The notes: generated from the letters alone by a model not told the origin. 64,000 nt of DNA from AP-15 sp963781215 (GCA_963781215.1 CAWAFE010000055.1:62001-126000), one strand, 5' to 3'; shown: positions 1 through 8,432, counted from the first letter of the stretch. Numbers and translations: made by a program.

Positions 1-6
1 TTACTG

Positions 7-16
7 CTTCCTCCTC
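7..16 (-). promoter_or_regulatory. Ribosome binding site of a gene beyond the left edge
   Basis: Read on the minus strand this is GAGGAGGAAG, a very strong Shine-Dalgarno sequence, about six bases before the window ends. It lies downstream of the hydrolase stop codon at 66, so another co-directional gene probably starts at or just beyond base 1. The gene itself is not visible. Confidence 0.5.
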
Positions 17-65
17 AGACACGAGGCCGATTTCTAGCCGGCCGCTCGCAGCCTGTCATCCGCGC

Positions 66-899
66 TCATCCGAGAAACTCCCGCACCAGCGCATTGACCC
101 GCTCCGGCTCCTCGACCTCCGGCAGGTGGCCGCAGCCGTCGAGCATGACGAGCCGGGCCTGCGGCACCGCCTTCGCCAGGAGATCGGCGTTGACCGCGGC
201 GGGGGTTACCCGGTCCTCCCCACCCTGGATCATCAGGAGCGGCATGGTCAGCCCGGCGCCGGGCGGCGGCATGTCGCCGCTGGCGATAAACCGCGCCGCC
301 TGCATGAAGCCCTTTGGATTGGTCGCGCGCAGGGTGTGCCGGACAAGGGCGAGCGTATCGACCGACGCGAGCGACCCCAGCACCGCCGCCGCCCGCTCCG
401 CGAAGGCATAGCTGCCGCGGGCGATCATCTGCGCCCGGCCTTCGACGGTGCGCGCGCGCTCCTCGGCCGAGATGCCGTGCGCGCTGCTGGTGCCGGTAAA
501 GACGGCGCGTCCGATCCGGCCCGGGTGATAATGGGCAAAGCACTGCGCGACGCGCGTGCCGAACGAGTTCGCCAGGACATCGAATTGTTTGATATCGAGC
601 GCGGCGAGGAAATCATCGAGCGCGTCTGCATAGCCGCGGCCGGTCGGCGTCTCGGCCAGCAAATTGTCGCTCAGCACATAGCCGGGCGCATTCCAGGCGA
701 TCGCGCGGAAACGGTCGGCGAGGCCGGCGAATTGCCAGCGCCAGTGCATCGAATTGGCGCCGACGCCGTGCAGCAGCAACAGTGGCGGTGCGTCGCCGGG
801 TCCGGCAGCCATATAGCTGAACCGGTCGCCGGCATATCGGCGACGCGCGATCGCCGGGACCTCGGCGAATTGCAATTCCGGCAGGGCGGGGATGGCCAT
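66..899 (-). CDS. Alpha/beta-fold hydrolase
   Basis: A 277-residue alpha/beta hydrolase. It shows the oxyanion-hole motif L-L-L-L-H-G-V-G near residue 42, a nucleophile-elbow serine at about residue 112 in A-N-S-F-G (the first glycine of the usual GxSxG is replaced by Ala), an acid in G-G-E-D-R near residue 230 and the catalytic His in G-C-G-H-L-P near the C terminus. There is no signal peptide, so it is probably cytoplasmic. I chose ATG 899 because GAGGAG lies eight bases upstream; a GTG at 914 would overlap the stop of the preceding alcohol dehydrogenase. The two genes look translationally coupled, so the hydrolase may act on products of the same catabolic route. The substrate cannot be read from the sequence. 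Confidence 0.85.
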   Translation of the reverse strand: MAIPALPELQFAEVPAIARRRYAGDRFSYMAAGPGDAPPLLLLHGVGANSMHWRWQFAGLADRFRAIAWNAPGYVLSDNLLAETPTGRGYADALDDFLAALDIKQFDVLANSFGTRVAQCFAHYHPGRIGRAVFTGTSSAHGISAEERARTVEGRAQMIARGSYAFAERAAAVLGSLASVDTLALVRHTLRATNPKGFMQAARFIASGDMPPPGAGLTMPLLMIQGGEDRVTPAAVNADLLAKAVPQARLVMLDGCGHLPEVEEPERVNALVREFLG

Positions 900-910
900 C
901 GTCCGACTCC

Positions 911-2008
911 TCACTGCGGCAGACGCAATACAGGCTTGATCGTCGTGCCGGCGACCGCTTCCGCCGCCGCCCGGTTGATCTCGGCAAAATCGTAAAAGGT
1001 GATCAGCCGGTCGAGCGGAAACCTGCCGGCCATGAACAGATCAACCAACTGCGGGATGAACCCTGCGGGCCGGCTGTCCCCTTGGATCACGCCGCGCACG
1101 GTACGGCCCGCCTGCAAGGCGGGCATCTCGAACGAGGCCTCGGTGCCGCGCCGCGCGCTGCCGACGAGGACGCAGGTGCCACAGGTGCGCAGGCAATCGA
1201 CGGCCTGGCGGAACACCGCCGGCTGCGCCGAGGTTTCGAGCGTGAAGTGGGCGCCGCCGGTAATTTGTCGGATCGCCGCGGCTGCATTCTCTTTGGCATT
1301 GTCGATGGTGTGGGTGGCACCGAGCTCGCGCGCCAGCGCCAGCCGGTTCTCGCGGATATCGACGGCGACGATCGGGCCGCAGCCCGCGGTCTTGGCCGCC
1401 ATCAGCCCGGCGAGTCCGACCGAGCCCGCGCCGAAGACGGCAAAGGACTTCCCGCCCTCGGGCTTCATGACGTTGAGCACGGCGCCGGCCCCGGTCTGCA
1501 AGCCGCATCCCAGCGGGCCGAGACATTCGAGCGGCGCATCCTGGCGCACCTTGACCGCGTCGCGCGCCGGCGCCAATGCGTAGGTTGCGAACGAGGATTG
1601 CTGGAAGAACGAAGCGTAGACCGGCGCCCCGTTGCGGCGCAATGTAACCGAGCCGTCGGCGCGGGCGCCACCCGATTTGAGCGAGCGGCCGCGTTCGCAA
1701 TAGGACAGCAGGCCGTCGCGGCAATGCTCGCACTCGCCGCACCAGGGAAACGAGAGCACCACATGGTCGCCCGGCGTCAGATGCTCGACCGCATTGCCGA
1801 CCGCGGCGACGACACCCGCCCCCTCATGCCCATAGACCGCGGGATAGGGCATCTCGAAATAGCCGTCGCGGGCGTGCAGATCGGTGTGGCAGATGCCGGT
1901 GGCGCGGATCTTGACCAGCACCTCGTCCGGCCGCGGCTCATCGAGATCGAGGCGGTCCAGCCGGAAGGCGCCGGACTTCTGTTCCATCACCGCCGCTGTC
2001 ACCTGCAT
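911..2008 (-). CDS. Zinc-dependent alcohol dehydrogenase (MDR family)
   Basis: A 365-residue medium-chain dehydrogenase/reductase predicted to oxidise an alcohol with NAD(P). Catalytic zinc ligands are visible: C40 in G-I-C-H-T-D, H61-E62 in Y-G-H-E, and a Cys near residue 172 in G-C-G-L. The structural zinc site is the four-Cys lobe C-G-E-C-E-H-C followed by S-Y-C. The Rossmann motif is G-A-G-S-V-G, with an Asp ending strand beta-2 (V-A-V-D-I), which favours NAD. The overall form resembles aryl-alcohol and class III-type dehydrogenases. The start has a good SD, GAGGAG, upstream. It is coupled to the following hydrolase (stop at 911). The natural alcohol is unknown. Confidence 0.9.
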   Translation of the reverse strand: MQVTAAVMEQKSGAFRLDRLDLDEPRPDEVLVKIRATGICHTDLHARDGYFEMPYPAVYGHEGAGVVAAVGNAVEHLTPGDHVVLSFPWCGECEHCRDGLLSYCERGRSLKSGGARADGSVTLRRNGAPVYASFFQQSSFATYALAPARDAVKVRQDAPLECLGPLGCGLQTGAGAVLNVMKPEGGKSFAVFGAGSVGLAGLMAAKTAGCGPIVAVDIRENRLALARELGATHTIDNAKENAAAAIRQITGGAHFTLETSAQPAVFRQAVDCLRTCGTCVLVGSARRGTEASFEMPALQAGRTVRGVIQGDSRPAGFIPQLVDLFMAGRFPLDRLITFYDFAEINRAAAEAVAGTTIKPVLRLPQ

Positions 2009-2244
2009 CTGAGACTTCTCCTCTGTGAGACATCGTTATTCCGGGATGCCCCCGCGCAGCGCTGGCTGTCGTTGCCAGGCCAACCTCGGTGTGCCGGGCA
2101 GGTTCAACGGAACAAGGGCGCAAGTCCACGATTCGGATTGATGGGGGAAGGCTGCCGTGAAGCAAGCGCGTGTCCCGCGGCGAAGCATCGGGGTGGCCGT
2201 TGACGGAAACGCGGCGTCTACCTGCTGATGTCGGCGCTGTCGGC

Positions 2245-3378
2245 TCAACCATCAAAGACGTCGACGCCATCGTCGAGCTCGGTATCCTCCGCTCGACGGC
2301 CGAGGCTGCGGCGGTCGATCGCCACCGTCTTGATCACGGCGAAGACCCGTCGGCCGGGAGCGAGACCGAGGATCTCGCCAGAACGCCGCGTGACCCGCGC
2401 CAGCAGCCGCTCCTGGCCGAGGCGAAGCTGCACATCGAGGGCCGAATCTTCGACCCTAACCAGGGCCTCGACCTCGGCGGCCAGCACGTTCAGGGCACTG
2501 ATCCCGGTCGGGGCCGCGACGGCGAGGATCACGTCGCGGGCGCGAATATGCACGCGCAGGGCGCTCCCGACCGCCGCCTCGAGCTTTGGCACCGTCAGTC
2601 GGCCGAAAGCGCCTTCGAGCTCGGTCAGCGCATAGCGGGGATCGTGCGCGGCGACCCGGACCGCGAGAACCGCCCCCGCCTCGAAGCCGCCCGCCAGCGG
2701 CGAGAGCCCGGCGCGCCCCATCACCTCTTGCACCGGCCCGACCGCGCGTACCCGACCGTCGGCGATCAAGACGATCGTGCTGGCCAGCCGCGCCACCTCG
2801 GCGACGGAGTGGCTGACATAGACGATCGGCACGCTCGCCTCCTCGCGCAGCCGTTCGAGAAAGGGCAGGATCTCGTCCCTGCGCCGTGCGTCGAGCGAGG
2901 CCAGCGGCTCGTCCATCAATAAGAGCCGGGGGCTCGCCAGGAGCGCGCGGCCGACCGCGACGCGCTGCTTTTCGCCGCCGGAGAGCCGGCTCGGCCGCCG
3001 CTCGAGCAGTGGCCCGATCCCGAGCAGGTCGACAACATCGTCGAGCCGGCCGGCGGCCGCGCGGCGCGGCGCGAACCAGCGCCCGAAAAGCAGGTTCTGG
3101 CGTACCGTCAGATGCGGAAAGAGCCGCCCCTCCTGAAATACGTAGCCGACCCGCCGGCGATGGGGCGGCAGGTTGATATCGTGTTCGGTGTCGACCAGCA
3201 CCGTGCCGTCGACGGCGATGCGGCCGCGCTGTGGCCGAATCAGTCCGGCGATCGCGTTGACGACCGAGGTCTTGCCGACGCCGGAGCGGCCGAACAACGC
3301 GGTTAGGCCGCGGCCGCTGCGGAAATGGATGTCAAGGGCAAAGGCGCCGAGCCGATGCTCGATATCGACTTCGAGCAT
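2245..3378 (-). CDS. modC: Molybdate ABC transporter ATP-binding protein ModC
   Basis: The ATPase of a molybdate importer, about 377 residues. Walker A is G-R-S-G-V-G-K-T (about residues 30-37), the ABC signature is L-S-G-G-E-K-Q-R, Walker B is L-L-L-M-D-E-P and the switch His is in V-S-H-S. The C-terminal 90 residues form a MOP/TOBE-like molybdate-binding region, which separates ModC from other importer ATPases. It is coupled to modB: the modB stop lies at 3384-3386, and a TTG at 3387 overlaps it as an alternative start; I prefer ATG 3378. No modA (periplasmic molybdate-binding protein) is present here. The molybdoenzyme MsrP is encoded about 4 kb away. Confidence 0.93.
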   Translation of the reverse strand: MLEVDIEHRLGAFALDIHFRSGRGLTALFGRSGVGKTSVVNAIAGLIRPQRGRIAVDGTVLVDTEHDINLPPHRRRVGYVFQEGRLFPHLTVRQNLLFGRWFAPRRAAAGRLDDVVDLLGIGPLLERRPSRLSGGEKQRVAVGRALLASPRLLLMDEPLASLDARRRDEILPFLERLREEASVPIVYVSHSVAEVARLASTIVLIADGRVRAVGPVQEVMGRAGLSPLAGGFEAGAVLAVRVAAHDPRYALTELEGAFGRLTVPKLEAAVGSALRVHIRARDVILAVAAPTGISALNVLAAEVEALVRVEDSALDVQLRLGQERLLARVTRRSGEILGLAPGRRVFAVIKTVAIDRRSLGRRAEDTELDDGVDVFDG

Positions 3379-3383
3379 GATCC

Positions 3384-4079
3384 TCAATCGCCCGAAAGCC
3401 GCCGGCCGATTTGCCGCGCCAGCAGCTCGGAGGCAAGCAACGCCAGCATCGACAGAACGACCGCGACGATGGTCAGGCGCAACGCCGCGGGGTCCCCGCC
3501 CGGGGTCTGCGTCAGCGTGTAGATCGCCAAGGGCAAGGTCCGCGTCTCGCCCGGGATGTTGGAGACGAAGGTGATCGTGGCGCCGAACTCGCCGAGGCTG
3601 CGCGCGAAGGAGAGCACCATGCCGGCGACGATCCCCGGCGCCGTCAGCGGCAGGGTGATCAGCAGCAAGACAAAAGCGCGGTTGGCGCCGAGGGTCCCCG
3701 CAGCCTCTTCGAGCCGGCGGTCGACGGCTTCGAGCGACAGCCGGATCGCCCGCACCAGCAGCGGAAACCCGGTGACCGCAGAGGCGAGCGCTGCCCCGGT
3801 CCAGCGGAATGCGAATACGAGGCCAAAGGTGTCGGCAAAAAACCGGCCGAGCGGCCCGTGCCGACCGAACAGCAGCAACAGCAGATAACCGGTGACGACC
3901 GGCGGCAGCACGAGCGGCAGATGAACCACTCCGTCGAGCAGGCTCTTTCCCCAGAACCGGAAACGCGCCAGAACGAGCGCGGTGACGATGCCGAAGGGCA
4001 GGCTGACAAGCATCGCCCAGAAGGCGACGCGCAGGCTGAGCCGCACCGCCTCGATCTCGTCGGCGCTGAGACCGAGCAT
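3384..4079 (-). CDS. modB: Molybdate ABC transporter permease ModB
   Basis: Inner-membrane permease of about 231 residues with around five membrane segments. The cytoplasmic EAA loop is clear (E-A-A-G-T-L-G-A-N, then L-P-L-T-A-P-G-I), which docks on ModC. Length and order (modB then modC) fit the family. The start is uncertain: TTG (4088), GTG (4085) and ATG (4079) follow one another in frame and none has a convincing SD; I take the ATG. Only about 100 bp separate it from the divergent selenoprotein gene. The upstream region contains CGTTATAT near 4090, which resembles one half of a ModE site, but no second half is evident. No modA precedes it, so the binding protein must be encoded elsewhere. 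Confidence 0.9.
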   Translation of the reverse strand: MLGLSADEIEAVRLSLRVAFWAMLVSLPFGIVTALVLARFRFWGKSLLDGVVHLPLVLPPVVTGYLLLLLFGRHGPLGRFFADTFGLVFAFRWTGAALASAVTGFPLLVRAIRLSLEAVDRRLEEAAGTLGANRAFVLLLITLPLTAPGIVAGMVLSFARSLGEFGATITFVSNIPGETRTLPLAIYTLTQTPGGDPAALRLTIVAVVLSMLALLASELLARQIGRRLSGD

Positions 4080-4174
4080 GTTCACCAAAGCGTTATATCC
4101 TACGGTAGCGATCGAGACGAGATCATGACAAGGACATCTCCGGCATGCTAGTCTGCGATGCTCTGATGTCTCCC

Positions 4175-4180
4175 GGAGGT
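4175..4180 (+). promoter_or_regulatory. Strong Shine-Dalgarno of the selenoprotein gene
   Basis: GGAGGT, complementary to the 16S rRNA 3' end, lies seven bases before the ATG at 4188. It is one of the strongest ribosome sites in the window and fixes the start of the short UGA-containing gene. It would be unexplained if this stretch were non-coding. Confidence 0.8.
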
Positions 4181-4187
4181 CGCGGCG

Positions 4188-4406
4188 ATGAAGGTCAGGA
4201 TCGAATACTGCGTGCCCTGAAACTATGAACCAAGAGCCCTCCGTGCGAGGGCGCGACTAATCGAAAAATACGGCGCCGAGGTCGAATTGGTGAAGGGTGT
4301 CGCCGGTGTGTTCGAGATCACCGTCGACGGGCGGCTCGCCTTCTCGAAAAAGCAGCTCGGCCGGTTTCCCGAGGATGCGGAGATCGATGCTGTGGGCGGC
4401 GGGTGA
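4188..4406 (+). CDS. SelW-like (Rdx family) selenoprotein with CxxU motif; UGA at 4218-4220 read as selenocysteine
   Basis: A 72-codon gene broken for ordinary callers by a TGA at codon 11. Reading through gives M-K-V-R-I-E-Y-C-V-P-U-N-Y-E-P-R-A, then G-V-F-E-I-T-V-D-G and F-S-K-K-Q-L-G-R-F-P. These match the SelW/SelT/SelH (Rdx, PF10262) fold: the redox motif CxxC/CxxU after strand 1, and the G-V-F-E...V-D-G...F-S-K-K...G-R-F-P tail. The UGA falls exactly on the second redox cysteine. A strong SD precedes the ATG, and a 6-bp stem with a 5-nt loop follows the UGA at SECIS distance. It ends 12 bp before the corrected end of the convergent membrane-protein gene. Likely a small cytoplasmic thiol/selenol oxidoreductase; the partner is unknown. 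The selA, selB, selC and selD genes are not in the window. Confidence 0.9.
4236..4252 (+). promoter_or_regulatory. Bacterial SECIS-type hairpin after the UGA codon
   Basis: Bases 4236-4241 (GCCCUC) pair perfectly with 4247-4252 (GAGGGC), leaving a five-base loop CGUGC. The loop begins 22 bases after the UGA and has G as its second base. Bacterial SECIS elements (SelB-binding hairpins) typically carry a G in the first two loop positions about 16-37 bases after the UGA, so position and shape both fit. SelB binding is inferred, not shown. Confidence 0.75.
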
Positions 4407-4418
4407 CAGCAGAGGGCG

Positions 4419-5931
4419 TCAGGGGGTGTCCGCGCCGGATCGTGTGACGCGCCGGTGGATGATGGCGGTGTCATCCGCGTAGGCGCGGCGCCACCCCGGC
4501 AGCCGATCGAGCGTTTCGACCGCAGCTGTCGCCCGGCGACAGCAGTGTCCAGGCGACGCGGTACCGACGCAGCAACGCGGTCAGGGCGCGTTCGTCGCCC
4601 GTCGCCGCCTCGACGTAGCGGCGCAGGAAATCGTCCCCGTACATCTCGATACGGCCGTCGATGAAGGACGGAATGCCGCGGAAGATCAGATAGCCGCCAA
4701 AGGCCTCGCTGTTAAAGACCGCGCCGTCGAGCCCCATCCGCCGGGCGGCGGCGAGTGCTGTCGCCGGGGTGGCGGGACCGTCCGTTCGCTCGATCGGCCG
4801 CAGCAGCAGCGGCAGGCTGAGCGCGGCGGCGATTGCGGCTGTCAGCAACAGCGCCGGGAAGGCGGCTGGCGATGCCAGCCGGGCAGCGCCGCGCGCGAGC
4901 GGCGACGGCGGAACCGATCGGATCCTGGCGGCGAGCTCCGGCCCGAGCGAGGCGGCGACGGCGAGCGGACCGACGAAGCCGAGAAGCTCGGCATGGCGAG
5001 CGTGGGCCAGCGCCATGTGGGCTAATACCAATAGCAAAAAAAGCCGCGGCGGCGGCAGCCTGACCCCGGCCGAAAAGCCCAGAGCGACGGCCCCCAGCAG
5101 CCAGATTTCGACGGGCTGGAATGCCTGAAAATCCGGGCTGCGCCACTCTATCATCGTGACCTGCAACGCCGGCATCGCGAGCAGCCGAAACGGTTGCAGA
5201 AAGCCTGCGAGGCCGTTCGGGGTGGCGAGCGCGGCCGCTGCGGCAAGCACGGCGAACAACCCCCAGCGCCGTGCTTCGAGAGCGCGGCTGCCGGGCGACA
5301 TCAGTACCGCCTCGGCGCCGAGATACACGGTCAAGGCCAGCCCGAACATGAAGCTCGCGTGCAGATTGGCCCACAGCGCCATGATCGGAAGCAGCCAGAA
5401 GGGCGGCGCGGTCCTGCTGTCGCGGGCGAGGAACAGCCGGCCCGACCAGACCACGAGCAACGGCAGGGCGAGAAGATGAGGCCGCGCCAGCAGGTGTCCG
5501 AGGCCCGTCGCGGCGCCGAGGCCGGCGGCGATCAGCGCCGAAAAGGGCTCGCACCAGCGCAGCAGGAAGCGGGTGAGTATCGCCACGCTCAGTGCAAACA
5601 AGATCGCCGTCAGCAGGACGAGCCCGCTCCAGCCGGCGAGCGCCCAGACCGCCGCCAGCACGATTTCTGCGAGCCATTCGTGCGGGACCCAGGTCGCGCC
5701 GGCGAAGGTGTGGGAGAATGGGTCGTGCACCGGCAGTGCCGCATGCGCCAGCATCCAGCGGCCGGCGGCGACATGAAGGTAGGTATCGGGATCGTGCAAC
5801 AGCGCCATCGGCTGCGACAGGGCCCGCGCCAGCACGAGGAGGCCTGCGATCAGCGGCCAGGACGGCAGCAGCCGACCCCAGGCGCCGGCGCTGCTCGGCG
5901 CGGCATCGACGCCGGTATCGGTTCTGGTCAC
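4419..5931 (-). CDS. Multi-spanning membrane protein, GT-C-like (one-base frameshift near the 3' end)
   Basis: A roughly 500-residue inner-membrane protein with about ten or more hydrophobic segments. Early conserved-looking loops are H-D-P-D-T-Y-L-H (46-53), H-D-P-F-S-H-T (69-75) and W-V-P-H-E-W-L-A-E (81-89). Acidic and His-rich first loops of this kind occur in GT-C glycosyltransferase-like proteins, but I cannot name a substrate. The C-terminal soluble part contains F-I-D-G-R-I-E-M-Y. As given, the frame ends at 4471 in a low-complexity Arg/Ala tail. Removing one base at about 4524 restores a tail with L-D-R-L-P-G-W and Y-A-D-D-T-A, ending at 4419, which is the form usual for such proteins. 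The start is a GTG with a weak SD, so it is uncertain. Confidence 0.7.
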
Positions 5932-5970
5932 CGGGCTGCGCTGGTGTTCAGGCGCACCCGATTGGTAGTG

Positions 5971-6402
5971 TCACCGACCCTGCTCGCTGAGCCCGTCCGC
6001 GCGTTGGGCCGCCAACTGCCGGAAATGCTCGCTTTGCTTCACGCGCCACGCCGCACGCTCGTCAGGGTCGAGCTTGCCGTCGTGGTTGGTGTCGATCTGG
6101 TCGAAGCGGGCGCGGAAGAGCCTGTCGCGCTCGTCGTCCGGCATCGCCGCCAGGCCGTCGTAATAAGCCTTTCGCCGTTCGAGGTTCGCCCTTTCCGCCG
6201 ATTTCATATTGGGCGCCACAAGTTGTTGCGTCAGCCGTTCCTGGCGTTGCAAAAGGTTGTGCATTCGAAAGTCGCGGTATTGGTCGAAGGTGATCAACTC
6301 GGGCGAGGCGGCTTCCGCGGCTTGCGGCGCCGCGGCCGGAAGATGCCACAACGCCGCCGCGAGCAGGGCGAGAACGGCAGTCACCAGGGTCGAGCGTCTC
6401 AT
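5971..6402 (-). CDS. Secreted EF-hand protein
   Basis: 143 residues. An N-terminal signal peptide (M-R-R-S-T-L-V, hydrophobic core, cleavage probably after A-A-E-A) is followed by a helical region and one canonical EF-hand loop, D-T-N-H-D-G-K-L-D-P-D-E, near residue 110. An earlier stretch I-T-F-D-Q-Y-R-D-F may be the remnant of a paired hand. Predicted to bind calcium in the periplasm; no enzymatic domain is visible. ATG 6402 is preceded by GGGAG six bases upstream; the longer upstream reading has no signal-peptide form. The gene is divergent from PPK2 across a short AT-rich promoter region. Confidence 0.8.
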   Translation of the reverse strand: MRRSTLVTAVLALLAAALWHLPAAAPQAAEAASPELITFDQYRDFRMHNLLQRQERLTQQLVAPNMKSAERANLERRKAYYDGLAAMPDDERDRLFRARFDQIDTNHDGKLDPDERAAWRVKQSEHFRQLAAQRADGLSEQGR

Positions 6403-6516
6403 CACGAGCTCCCATTGGTACGAAACATGAACATAGAACAAAACATGACCCGAATTTGCAAGAGATTTTTTCCCGGAAAACGATAAAATTTAGCTTACCG
6501 ATCGAGAAGGACAGCG
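6403..6516. promoter_or_regulatory. AT-rich divergent promoter region
   Basis: The 114 bp between the EF-hand gene and PPK2 are much richer in A and T than their surroundings (runs of T near 6466 and TAAAAT at 6484-6489 on the plus strand). TAAAAT could be a -10 element for PPK2, but no -35 is well placed, so exact promoters are not assigned. Confidence 0.35.
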
Positions 6517-7354
6517 ATGACGCTCGCGGTGAAGGTGGAGCCGGGTTTCGCGTTGGCCGAGATCGACTCGCCGACGGCTCGACGACGAACAGGGCTACCG
6601 GCGGCGGCTGTTCGAGCTGCAGATCGCGTTGCTCGAGCTGCAGCAGATCTATCGGGTCGAAGGACGGCGCGGCATCGTCGCGGTCGAAGGCTGGGACGCG
6701 GCGGGCAAGGGCGGCGCGATCCAGCGCCTGACCGAAAAGCTCGATGCGCGCTGGGTCCGGGTCTGGTCGATCGGCAGGCCAGACCCCGACGAGCAGGGCC
6801 GCCATTACCTGTGGCGGTTTTGGCAGAAGCTGCCGCCGCCGGGCCATATCTCGATCTTCGACCGGACCTGGTACGGGCGGGTCCTCGTCGAACGCGTCGA
6901 GGGGCTCGCCCGCCCGAGGGAATGGCGGCGCGCCTATGACGAGATCAACGCCTTCGAGAAGATCCTGGTCGATGACGGCATCCGGCTCGTCAAGCTCTAC
7001 CTGCACATCTCCGCCGACGAGCAGTTGCGCCGCTTTCGCGAGCGGATCACAACCCCGACAAAACGCTGGAAGATGACCGCCGACGACATCCGCAACCGCT
7101 CCCGCCGAGGCCAATACCTCGAGGCCTTGGACGACATGTTCCGGCTGACCTCGACTGCGCCGGCGCCGTGGCACACGGTCGCGGCCGAGTACAAATGGTT
7201 CGCGCGGGTGGCCGTGGCCGAGAAGGTGGTCGAGACGCTCGGTCAAGGCATCGCGCTCGGGCCTCCGGCACTCGACCCCGAAGTCGCCCAGGTGGCCGCG
7301 AAGATCCTCGGTCGCGAAGAACTGGCGGCGCTGGGTCTGCCAAAGCCCAAATGA
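6517..7354 (+). CDS. ppk2: Polyphosphate kinase 2 (PPK2), one-base frameshift near the 5' end
   Basis: PPK2 transfers phosphate between polyphosphate and nucleotides. Visible motifs are Walker A G-W-D-A-A-G-K-G-G, the R-P-D-P-D-E-Q-G-R-H-Y segment, Walker B-like F-D-R-T-W-Y-G-R and the lid region R-F-R-E-R. Most of the protein is in the frame from 6629, but the true start is upstream: ATG 6517 has an AAGGA SD. Its frame joins the downstream one if one G is removed at about 6576, giving L-D-D-E-Q-G-Y-R-R-R-L-F-E-L-Q, the usual PPK2 lead-in. Corrected length is about 278 residues. It converges on msrP with a 9-bp gap. The nucleotide preference (PPK2 class) is not clear from the sequence. Confidence 0.88.
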
Positions 7355-7363
7355 GGCCGCGGC

Positions 7364-8338
7364 TCAGGCGAAGAGCCGCTCCTTGTCGAGCCCGTCATAG
7401 AGATGGGCGACGAACTCGCCGTAGCCGTTCCACTTCAGTGTCGGGATGCGCTCGCCGGAGCCGATCACCCGCTCGCTCGCCTGGCTCCAGCGCGGATGCG
7501 GCACCTCTGGGTTGACGTTCGCCCAAAACCCGTACTCGCTGCCCTGCACGCTCTCCCAGAAGGTGACCGGCCGTTTGTCGGTGAAGGAGATGTGCACGAT
7601 CGACTTGATCGACTTGAACCCGTATTTCCAGGGCAGCACCAGGCGCAGCGGGGCGCCGTTCTGCCGGGGCAGCGGCTTGCCGTACATGCCGGTAGCGAAA
7701 AACGCGAGCTCATTGCCGGCTTCGGCGATCGTGACGCCTTCGACGTAAGGCCAGGGGTACCAGTATTCTTTCTGGCCGCCCGCGGTCTTGGGATCGAGGA
7801 ACGTCTCCATGTGCACATATTTGGCCGAGCCCAGCGGCTTGGCGAAATCGACCAGCGCCGCCATCGGGAAGCCGCTCCACGGCACGACCAGCGACCAGGC
7901 CTCGACGCAGCGGTGGCGATAGAGGCGTTCTTCGAGCGGCATCTTCTTCAGCAGGTCGTCGATATCGACGGTGACGGGCTTGTCGACGAGGCCGTCGATC
8001 TTGACCGTCCAGGGCCGGATCTTCAGCGCCCGGGCGGCGTCGGCGATATCCTTTTCCGAACCGAACTCGTAGTAATTGTTGTAGCTCGCGACCAGCTTCT
8101 CGCCGGTCGGCGGCCGGTCGACCGTGTAGCGCGGGTTGTGCTTGAACGGGTAGAGCTCGGCCGACGGGTCTTCTTCGACCGCCGGCGCCGCGATCGCCGA
8201 GGCGATCCCGGTGACTGCGGGGGCCAGCATCGAGCCGGCCGCGATCGCCTTCAGCAACCCTCTCCTATCGACAGACGCCCCTTCGGGTGTCGCGGCACTC
8301 TCGGGAAGCTTCCACCCTCTGTTGCGCCGGATCAGCAT
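7364..8338 (-). CDS. msrP: Protein-methionine-sulfoxide reductase catalytic subunit MsrP (YedY)
   Basis: A periplasmic molybdoenzyme that repairs methionine sulfoxide in proteins, about 324 residues. A Tat signal is present (V-D-R-R-G-L-L-K near residues 23-30, then a hydrophobic stretch). The molybdenum-coordinating Cys is C144 in R-H-R-C-V-E-A-W, the sulfite-oxidase-fold signature of the family. ATG 8338 is chosen because GAGGG sits six bases upstream; ATG 8344 is an alternative. The membrane haem partner MsrQ is not adjacent: the next gene upstream is an EF-G-like GTPase. Molybdenum supply may come from modBC in the same window. Confidence 0.93.
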   Translation of the reverse strand: MLIRRNRGWKLPESAATPEGASVDRRGLLKAIAAGSMLAPAVTGIASAIAAPAVEEDPSAELYPFKHNPRYTVDRPPTGEKLVASYNNYYEFGSEKDIADAARALKIRPWTVKIDGLVDKPVTVDIDDLLKKMPLEERLYRHRCVEAWSLVVPWSGFPMAALVDFAKPLGSAKYVHMETFLDPKTAGGQKEYWYPWPYVEGVTIAEAGNELAFFATGMYGKPLPRQNGAPLRLVLPWKYGFKSIKSIVHISFTDKRPVTFWESVQGSEYGFWANVNPEVPHPRWSQASERVIGSGERIPTLKWNGYGEFVAHLYDGLDKERLFA

Positions 8339-8432
8339 CACCATCCCTCGCCGTCGTTCCGCTCCCTAATTTGGAGCAGCGGCGGGCCGCGCCAAGTCAC
8401 GGTTTCGCGAGGGGCCGGCCGCATCTCGGCCA

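Noticed and set aside
4089..4110. ModE operator upstream of modB
   Set aside because: CGTTATAT resembles one half-site, but the second half and proper spacing are lacking. Too weak to annotate.
4223..4474. Minus-strand 83-residue ORF opposite the selenoprotein
   Set aside because: It is an antisense shadow with no SD and no recognisable content; the plus-strand frame carries family motifs.
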